64,000 bases of DNA from Simmondsia chinensis (lineage: Eukaryota > Streptophyta > Magnoliopsida > Caryophyllales > Simmondsiaceae). The stretch spans positions 1,431,001-1,495,000 of the forward strand of contig JAGTTD010000015.1 of assembly GCA_018398585.1 (NCBI GenBank), written 5' to 3'. The position numbers were made by a program, and so were the translations under genes. Positions within the stretch are counted from its first letter, which is position 1. Each line of letters opens with the position of its first letter. Shown here one piece after another: positions 56,500-64,000 of this stretch. The notes beneath the pieces are model-generated. The model saw only the letters and a list, made by a program, of their open reading frames with translations, made no database searches and was not told the DNA's origin.

Positions 56500-56765
56500 T
56501 TTTAGTTTTAGTGTTGATTATTCATCTTTTGGTTTTTGTTTGAGTGTCATATGTGTCTGGTTGGCCTTGTTTTCGATGTCTTGTTTTGTCATGTTTTGGG
56601 GCTTATGTTTTTCCTGTTGTTCTGTCTCTGTTGTTGTGTTGTCCTTTTTTTTTGATGTTGTGTTGGTTGTTTTGGTCCCCATTTTTTCTATGGATGGACT
56701 CGGGCCTCGCTTGGCGAGTAATCTGCTTGTTTCGTAACTTTGTCGCTAATTATCGAAAAAAATAA
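56500..56765 (+). mobile_element. L1-type LINE 3' end
   Basis: Ends GTCGCTAATTATCGAAAAAA; upstream CTCGCTTGGCGAGTAATCTG. Same 3' UTR family as 7600. Confidence 0.6.
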
Positions 56766-57104
56766 ATTGCAATCTATTTTCTATTTACACATTTTAACAC
56801 TAATAATATCTTTGTTTTGTGATTTTTTTTTGTTTTTCAGATGGTAAGAGGTACAATAATGCCTTAATAAGATGCTTTATATTGTGAATTTTTTTGTTTC
56901 TTATCTATCGGGAAAAAAACCATGCCCTAATAAGATCCCTGTTTAAAGATGAATAGTTTAACCACTATACCTAACTCATCTTATTTTGTAAGGTTGTCAA
57001 CAATAAAATTTGCTGCAACCTTATGGGGATTGTTGATGATATAATGGAAATAGGACCCCGAGGTCGCAGATGATGTCAATAAGAAAGCCCTGGTGGTGTT
57101 TGAG

Positions 57105-57256
57105 GCTCTTAGTATATGCCTGTTTTCTGCTTGTGATCCTATTTGTTTTGTTTTTATTATTTTTTTATTCCCGTCTATATACAGGTTGACTCAGGGCTTG
57201 TCTGTACGAGTTATTTGGCTTATATGGTGACTCTGTCGCTAATCATCGGAAAAAGT
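57105..57256 (+). mobile_element. L1-type LINE 3' end, short
   Basis: GGGCTTGTCTGTACGAGTTA and CTCTGTCGCTAATCATCGGA plus short A run. Confidence 0.55.
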
Positions 57257-57514
57257 GTAAGGGTGGAATGAGCTTTCTTGAGTTGGTTTGGTGGTTAAAA
57301 TTCTCATCATCTTTCAGTTGTACTTTCCAAATTTGAAGTTCGCTGGAGTTTCGATTATTTTTATATGCAGTAAAGAAACCACATAGGATGGGCAAGGGGA
57401 AAGCCTTCCCCAAATCCCCTGACCCCTCTCTTTATGATGAAGATGGGATTTAATGTTATCTTTTAGAGACTCTATCAATTGAGGCAGCTCAGCCCTTCGA
57501 GATCAACTTCTGAT

Positions 57515-58028
57515 TATTAGAATAGAAGACGTCTCTCTAGGCACATAGGCGTGTCTCTCTCGGCTTGTTAGGCTACAATAATAACAGACCCAGTGTCTCA
57601 AGGGCTCCCGCCTAAAAGGGGTCGGGGGAGTGGATGTACGCAGCCTTACCACTTTGGGGCGTAACCCTGCTGAGAGGCTGTTTCCAAAGACCCCCAACCT
57701 TATCGGGTTAGCAACACTGAACTCGCTAATATTTGGTTTGACTTGGACTTGGCTCAAAGCTTGCAAAGCCTTAAATCCTTCAGCTAGAACCTGGCTCATA
57801 AAATCTCAAGCTTGGCTCTATCCAATTGAGCTCCGACTATTGCTCCATGGGCCTAAATAAGGTACGCTTAGTTCAAAACTCGCTAAGTGAATTCCAGCTC
57901 AGATGAATTGGGATAAGCCTCAAGCCTATGTCATCCACGAGTAAATACTCCTAAATAACATTAGCTGGTCTTTTTCCGTGCATTGCATGACTAATGTTTG
58001 TACTTTAAATCATCGTAATTCATGTATT
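57515..58028. repeat. 514-bp duplicated segment, copy 1
   Basis: Same length as 58361-58874 and over 90 percent identical by eye; begins TATTAGAATAGAAGACGTC and ends AATTCATGTATT. Contains an Au-tail relic (57574-57719, minus) in both copies, so the SINE was there before duplication. Confidence 0.9.
57574..57719 (-). mobile_element. Au-tail SINE relic (copy S)
   Basis: Minus strand GTGTTGCTAACCCGATAAGG TTGGGGGTC ... GAGACACTGGGTCTG. The GTGTTGC start is the last seven bases of 5S, so the head was lost or truncated. Confidence 0.8.
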
Positions 58029-58360
58029 TACTTAACTAAAATACTCCTAAAATTCTTTCATTCAAGAGAATCTTGTTAGAAAGTAAAGGACCCCAACTTA
58101 ACTAGCAATTTACTTAATGCATCAGCCGTTCATAAATGAAGCAAAAGGTTAGGCATATCTACCCAAAGGGAGATTTCACAATTTTCAACTTATCGAACTT
58201 AAATTGTGGACTCCATCTCCTCATGACTATTGGAGTTTGCCTAATCAAATTTGGGCAAGCTCGCATCATAGTAACCATCAGAGTCTATAACAAATACAGT
58301 CTGTTGAATATTATATAGATGAACCTTAGGCTCAGCAAACCTAACTTGATTGGTCTTAAA

Positions 58361-58874
58361 TATTAGAATAGAAGACGTCTCTCTAGGCACATATGCGTGT
58401 CTCTCTCGGCTTGTTAGGCTACAACAACAATAGACTCAGTGCCTCAAGGGCTCCCGCCTAAGAGGGGTCAGGGGAGTGGATGTACACAGCCTTACCTCTT
58501 TAGGGTGTAACCCTGCCGAGAGGCTGTTTCCGAAGACCCCCATTCTTATCGGGTTGGCAACACTGAACTTGCTAATATTTGGTTTGACTTGGACTTGGCT
58601 CAAAGCTTGCAAAGCCTTAAATCCTTCAGCTAGAACCCGGCTCATAAAATCTCAAGCTTGGCTCTATCCAATTGTGCTCCGACCATTGCTCCATGGGCCT
58701 AAATAAGATAAGCTTAGTTCAGAACTTGCTAAGTGAATTTGAGCTCAGATGAATTGAGATAAGCCTCAAGCCTATGTCATCCACGAGTAAATACTCCTAA
58801 ATAACATAAACTGGTATTTTCCCGTGCGATGCATGATTAATGTTTGTACTTTAAATCATTGCAATTCATGTATT
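58361..58874. repeat. 514-bp duplicated segment, copy 2
   Basis: Second copy, 332 bp after the first. Flanking sequences differ on both sides, so this is not a simple tandem repeat. Contains Au-tail relic T (58420-58565, minus). Confidence 0.9.
58420..58565 (-). mobile_element. Au-tail SINE relic (copy T)
   Basis: Paralogue of copy S by segment duplication; ends in (TTG)n on the minus strand. Confidence 0.8.
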
Positions 58875-59276
58875 GGCAATGTTACAGCCGAAAATGACGG
58901 TCCCGCATTTACATGTATATTGATAGAGTTTTTTTTTGAGTTTATTATTTTACGACATGTTGGCTTTTCCCCAAACTATCTTACTAGTTCAATTAAATTT
59001 TCAAATCAGAAGAGATTACGCCCGAAGATGATATCAATATGTGAAACTCATACATACGCAATTTGCATCTAAACGAGCCACCAAAATTTCGAGTGAATGG
59101 TGCATCTCGAGAATTAGTTAAGATATGTATAAACTGATAATATATCCAAATATTTTTCGAGAAAAGAAATTGAATATGATCTATACAAGCTCAAAATTTT
59201 GATATAGTAGCAAGTTATATACCTACTCAAATAATTACTCAAAATTGAACTGAACAGTATAATGAAAGAAATTTAT
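58875..59276. other. Gene-free interval
   Basis: Nothing recognised. Confidence 0.55.
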
Positions 59277-59554
59277 TATTCAGATATCTAAACAATAACA
59301 ACAGATCCAGTGCCTTAAGAGGTCCCGCCTAAGCGGGGTCGGGGGTGGATGTACGCAACCTTACCCTTTCAGGATGTAACCCTACTGAGAGGTTGTTTCT
59401 GAGGATCTCCAATCTTATAGGGTTAGCAACACGAGAACTTTCTAGGAGGCCACCCATCCTGGTACTACTCTCGCCCAAACACGCTTAACTTCGGAGTTTT
59501 AATGGAATTCGATGCATTAGTACCTAGTAAATGAACCCTTATTTGGATATCTAA
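59277..59554 (-). mobile_element. SINE with full-length 5S head, with TSD
   Basis: Body 59292-59539. Flanks TATTCAGATATCTAA and TATTTGGATATCTAA (13 of 15). Minus strand starts AGGGTTCATTTACTAGGTAC, the 5S 5' end as in copy N, and has the same junction (GTGTTGCTAACCCTATAAG) before the tail. Confidence 0.9.
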
Positions 59555-59784
59555 GATTAAACATTTATCAAATATATTAAGTTTTAAAATTTTATAATAC
59601 AAATACTCTAAAAATTCGAAATTTTATCGATAAGGTCCAAAGACTTAATTTTACACTAAATAATATGATAAAATATAATTAAATTATAAAAATGTAGTTA
59701 TATGTAATCATCGTTTTGTATATATATGTGAAGGTAAAGAGGTTAAAAAACCCTAAAAGAGGCTATTGTTGAGGAGAGGAAGAC

Positions 59785-60495
59785 TAAGGCTCCGTTTGTT
59801 TCAATAGAAGCACTTTTTTTACGGAAAATATTTTTCATGGAAAATGCTATCCCCGTTGAGGTTTTCCGTTGTTTGTTTTAACGGAAAATATGTTTTCATA
59901 TTTTGATATTCCTTACTTGTTTTAAAGGAATCATCTTATTCTTAGTTATAAGACAATATAAATAGCAATATAATATATTTGAAATTATTTAAACTCTGTG
60001 GGGTTGTAGAGTTATTACTAAAATATCATGAGATTTGAGCATTTATTACATATCTTGACATTTAAATATATATAATGATGTACCCTGAAGTTGAATATTT
60101 TATCACTCAAGTACCATACATCAAAATTTGACAAATTTTTGTAAGAATCTGATTAAATATATAAGTGCTAATATAATATATAATTACGATAATATTTACA
60201 AGTTATGTCAATATTTTTAGCAAATTATGATAAAAAGTTCATCATATATTGATGTAAAAACTACCTAAACATGGCCGAAATCATATGCCGTGTTAGCATT
60301 TTTTAGGAAAAATCTAATGAAAACACTTATATATTGACTTCCCCTCTTTTAAAAGGAAAGTCATTTTCCCCCATTTGAAGGAAAAAGGTTTTTCTTCGGG
60401 AAAATCTTTTCCGTCACCAATCTTGCAGCAAACAACGAAAAAGAGGTAAACCACTTCCTAGAATGAAGTTTTTCCCCTAAACAAATGGAACCTAA
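59785..60495. mobile_element. PIF/Harbinger-like MITE, 705 bp
   Basis: Body 59788-60492. GGCTCCGTTTGTTT (left) and inverted GGTTCCATTTGTTT (right), TAA duplications at both ends. GGAAAATATTTTTC-type inverted words inside. No transposase. Confidence 0.82.
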
Positions 60496-61460
60496 GCTTC
60501 GAACTGTTATAATCCAATGTAGTAAGTAAGTCAAAACTTCATACATTAATCTCGAAAAGATTAGAAATTGAGGAAGAAAATATAGAATCAAAGGGAGGGG
60601 GATCAATATTAGGGAATGAGAGAGAAAGTAAAAGAAGGGAAAAACGAGGGAGAAACACGAAGCTTAATTGAAAGTAAAAGCAATTTTATTCATCTTGTAA
60701 ATTAATGTACAAATGAGGCCGAAGATGCATTTTTATAGAGTTTATAGGGTAAAAGTAACAAAAAGAATTAAAAATAAAAGAAATAAGCCAAAGTAATAAA
60801 AACCAGAAATGCGCACTCAAAAACTAATCTGATTGATCAGGTAGGTATCCGATCAATTAGATATACATTTGATCGATGAGATATACATCTAACATGTTGA
60901 ATATTGACAAATCAAGACACGAACCCAAGGCCGCTCTCAGTGGTACCATTGAGATTTAGCGCTCGTATGAAGCTCCAACAATTTATTTTTGAACCCAAAC
61001 ACTATGTTTGGACCTTAATTTATTTTTTGGTTTTATTTCTACCGGTTATGTATGAAATTCATTTGCTTTTTTTTTGAATTTTAATTTTAAAATTTTAATG
61101 AGCTACGTAGTTAGATACTTTTCAATCATATTTTTTCAATATATATTCAAATAATAAAAATAAGATCAACTATTAAAATAACCAAAATATATAAAGACGA
61201 GACTTCATTGAAGGGGAAAACCCCTACTCGTGCTTTTGTGGCAAAAATGAGGCTCCCAATTTTAGTACTTCGCAGGACAATGAGCTAATAGTTTTTATTT
61301 AGAATGGATAACCTAACTACGGAAAATGATACAAGGCGCCCGAGGCGGGCACGAGGGGGAGCGAGGAGAGGGAAAAAAAACGCCACCCTCGTGCCGTGTA
61401 TCATCATCCCCTAATGATTATGTCAAATCTGATAACTCAACTTTATATTATATAAACAGT
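60496..61460. other. Gene-free interval, possible LTR relic
   Basis: 60600-60960 has an LTR-like composition (minus-strand TATAAA-like word at 60735, GATCGAT-type words as in copia-1), but no partner repeat. 61320-61400 is a short GC-rich patch (GGCGCCCGAGGCGGGCACGA). Confidence 0.35.
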
Positions 61461-61671
61461 AACATTCCTAGTACCCTAAGGGTTCTCACCTAAGCAGGGT
61501 CGGGGGTAGATGTACGCAGCCTTGAAGGCTGTTTTCGAGAACCCCCAACCTGAGGAGTGCAACACGATGACTTCCCAAGATATCATCTATCTTGGCACTA
61601 CTTTCGCCCATGCATCTTAACTTCGGAGTTCTAATGGGATCCGGTGCATACGTGTTGGTACTCTCTTAAGC
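61461..61671 (-). mobile_element. 5S-headed Au-like SINE (copy U), internally deleted
   Basis: Minus strand GCTTAAGAGAGTACCAACAC, then 5S words and GTGTTGCACTCCTCAGGTTGG. About 50 bp of the tail between the CTC block and GCTGCGTACATC are missing. Confidence 0.85.
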
Positions 61672-62394
61672 ATTTAATTTGATATAATCAACATTGCTAA
61701 TTAACAAGGTATTATTATGGACTATGCAAAATTTATTATTATTAAAGTGGTAATATGATTTACAAAACATAAAAAACGTAAAATTACCTAAAAAAAACTA
61801 TAATTTTACTATAAAAGTAACATTTTTACTCTGACGACAACATTTTTAACATTGCTAATTGACAAATACTAGTCTATGACGAGTTATTGACACCCTTGGC
61901 CTCTTATCTTTTTAAATTTGTTCAAATAAGTCCCTTATTTTTTATTTTATTCAAATTGGTCCCTCATCTCTATAATTTTATTCAAATTGGTTTCTAAACT
62001 TTTTAAATTTGTTTAAATTAGTTCCTTATTTTTTTTTTATTCAAAATGGCTCCTTATGTTTCGTGTTACGTTAAAATTAGTCCTAATTTTGTAACTAAAA
62101 TTAAGTAAAAATTAAAAAAATAATGAACTAATTTTATTATAAAATAAAACATAATAGACTATTTTAAATAAAAAAAAAACTAATTTTAATAAATTTAAAA
62201 AAATAAGAAATTAATTTAAATAAAATTAAAAAATAGGAGCGAAGCAACTGGGTAAATGACTCGGTCCGTGACTGTTAACGAGAGAAGCTTCAGGTTTTCA
62301 ATGCTTGCCGGCCCTCTTCACCTTGTCACCATTAACACTCTTTACTCTTTTTCTCTCTCTTACCTCAAACTATCAAAAAATTTGCCAGTAAACA
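61672..62394. promoter_or_regulatory. Upstream region of the JmjC gene with an AT-rich repeat
   Basis: 61880-62240 is an AT-rich element built of CAAATTGGTCCCTCAT-like words at the left and TAATTTAAATAAAATTAAAA at the right (imperfect inverted ends). 62280-62394 is the likely leader (CT-rich). No TATA box seen. Confidence 0.4.
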
Positions 62395-63595
62395 ATGAAG
62401 GGTAAAATGGGAAATTGCAAAATCGAGTTGGAAGACGAGCCGCCGTTACCCCTGCCGGAATTGGTAATGGTGAAGCCGGAGCCGCCGTGTACGGCGGCAG
62501 AAGGGGCGGAGGAATCCCAGCGGTGTAAGCGGACAGACGGCCGGGCATGGCGGTGCAAACGGCGGGTGGCGGAGGGGAAATCTCTATGTGAGATTCACCT
62601 CTACAGGGGCAAGAAAGAGAATCAGGAGCCGCCCGAGATTCAGCGGCCCAGGCGGCGTAGAACGGTGGCGGAGAAAATTCTTCCGGAGATTCTTGTAAAG
62701 CGGGGAAAGAAGAAGAGACCCACTAAGGTAGAGCTCAAAAGGGAGGAACCCAGAACGGCGGCGCGCACGGCGGCGGAGGCGGTGGCGGGGGAGAATCTCC
62801 GGTGCAACCGGACAGACGGGAGGACGTGGCGTTGCAAGCGGCCGGCGATGGAGGGGAAGCTTCTATGTGAGATTCACTATGAGCAGGGGCGTTTACGTCA
62901 GCATAAGATTACAGTGCCGGATTCACTCAAAATCAAGAGGGTAAAGAAGGGGAAAGTTGAGGAAGAGAGAGAGAAAGAGAGGATTTTGGTGGAAGAAAGT
63001 GTTGTAAAGAAGAAGAAGAAGAAGAGAAAGAGAGAGAAGATGAACAATCAAGAGGGTGAGGGTGAGGGTGTGGGTTTGGGTTCAGGGATGAAGAAGATCA
63101 GGGCTGATTTGATTAGGGTTTTCTTGATGAGAGAGATTAAGAAGAACAAGGAGAGAGAAGAGGAGAATGGGGATGAGGAGGTGAAGGAGAAGGAGGAGGT
63201 GACCAGAGATTTGCCATATGGGGTAATGGCGATCCCACGACCGCAGTTTCTTGACAATGCAGCTTCATTAGGGATCAAATTAGGCTTGCATTACCCAAAT
63301 TCTTCGATTAATCGTAGGTTTCGGTCCAAGAACATTGAAGAGGTTCCAATTAGCTCGTTGAAGGTAACTGGGTTGGATTTGGGTTTCTGTTCTTTCGGAA
63401 TTTTGTGTGTTCGTTTGTGGGTTTTGTTTGATTGAATGATTTTCAATTGCATGTTAAGGTGGTGCCTTATGCGGAGAAGAGGAGGAATGGTGTGTGGAGG
63501 GAATGCCACTGGTGCCAAAGAAAAGATGGGCGGAGTTTAGTCAAGTGTTTGAGTTGCGAAAGGGAGTTCTTTTGTTCTGGTTGCATCAAAGAGAG
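62395..63595 (+). CDS. WRC/JmjC histone demethylase, JMJ25 type, 5' part
   Basis: Two exons in the window: 62395-63363 (323 residues from ATG at 62395) and 63459-63595, joined GT-AG; the gene continues past the right edge. Residues 44-68 and 137-161 are two WRC zinc motifs with the C-x9-C-x10-C-x2-H spacing (RCKRTDGRAWRCKRR.. and RCNRTDGRTWRCKRP..). Lys-rich nuclear-localisation-like tracts follow (residues 205-215). Exon 2 starts the RING-like zinc region WRECHWCQRKDGRSLVKC, CLSCEREFFCSGCIKER. This order precedes the JmjC domain in plant JMJ25/IBM1-group H3K9 demethylases. The JmjC domain itself is outside the window, so enzymatic activity is inferred. A hAT MITE sits in the next intron. Confidence 0.9.
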
Positions 63596-63756
63596 GTATA
63601 TCTTGTCAAATTTTGCGCAATCTTGTTGTAGAAAATAAGAATTACGAGTTAGATAATTAAGATAAGATGGGATTTTAAGATCACGCCCATGATCTCGTTG
63701 CATTGTTGTGGTGTAACGGTCACGCCATGTAATGGATGGCTCAATATCCAATGTGT

Positions 63757-63967
63757 AATGGCTGTAGGGCCGGACATAGCCCCAAGCAACTCAAGCACCC
63801 GCTTGGGGCTCCCGAATTTTAGGGGCCCCAAATTTTAGAGGTCGTCGTTGTTAAAGTAACAATAGTTAATATTGATGAGCTTTAAGAGAAACATTATTTT
63901 ATATGAAGGGCCCTTTGAAAATTTTGCTTGAGGTCCCAAGAATGTTAAGACCGGCCCTGAACGGCTG
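63757..63967. mobile_element. hAT-type MITE in the JmjC gene intron
   Basis: Body 63765-63959 (195 bp). TAGGGCCGGACATAGCCCC at the left and GACCGGCCCTG at the right. 8-bp flanks AATGGCTG and AACGGCTG (one mismatch). Family member of 19632-19831. Confidence 0.88.
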
Positions 63968-64000
63968 CTGAGTTAGATGATGACTTTTACTCGAGTGCAT

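Noticed and set aside
62373..62837. Minus-strand frames over the JmjC first exon
   Set aside because: Antisense shadows of a GC-rich coding exon with two clear WRC motifs on plus.

Overview
The window looks like nuclear DNA of a flowering plant, most likely a eudicot (AT-rich, genes with GT-AG introns, plant-only gene families such as an M-gamma MADS-box gene and a WRC/JmjC gene). The species cannot be read from the sequence. Most of the 64 kb is transposable elements, many nested. Five host genes are recognisable: an AGL80-like M-gamma MADS-box gene (18110-18904, minus), a PBP1/KIC-type single EF-hand gene (31429-31803, plus) with a broken partial duplicate beside it, a five-exon PLAC8-family gene (44395-48443, plus), a two-exon TSSC4-like gene (50328-54441, minus), and the 5' end of a JMJ25-type WRC/JmjC gene that runs off the right edge (62395 onward, plus).

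Layout. 1-2.8 kb: an internally deleted Ty1/copia element (minus) with LTRs at both ends. 2.8-9 kb: SINEs, an L1-type LINE 3' end, a Mutator-like MITE and an RTE-type LINE 3' end. 9.2-16.4 kb: a TRIM inserted in a tRNA-like sequence, then a nearly complete but dead copia element joined through a shared LTR to a second, truncated copy of itself. 17.7-31 kb: the MADS gene and a MITE-rich desert (hAT, MULE and unclassified TIR elements). 31-44 kb: the EF-hand gene, a cluster of SINEs and a 1.8-kb RTE-type LINE. 44-54.5 kb: the PLAC8 and TSSC4 genes, with SINEs, TRIMs and MITEs in their introns. 54.5-64 kb: more MITEs, a duplicated 514-bp segment and the JmjC gene.

The most striking pattern is a SINE family. 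About twelve copies have a 5S rRNA-derived head (in two copies essentially the whole 5S) fused to a tail that matches the Au SINE: a GG(T)TGGGGG..CTC block, a GGAGCCCTTGAGGCACTGGG block and a (TTG)n end. Many copies have 15-20 bp target-site duplications. The same roughly 120-bp tail ends the RTE-type LINE at 37658-39505 and its 5'-truncated relative at 8423-8918. This identifies a likely LINE partner for the SINEs. At least three junction types between the 5S part and the tail coexist, along with headless copies that all start at about the same tail position.

Limits: everything is from reading by eye. Element ends are good to a few bases where a target-site duplication is quoted and approximate elsewhere. 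Family names for degenerate repeats are provisional.
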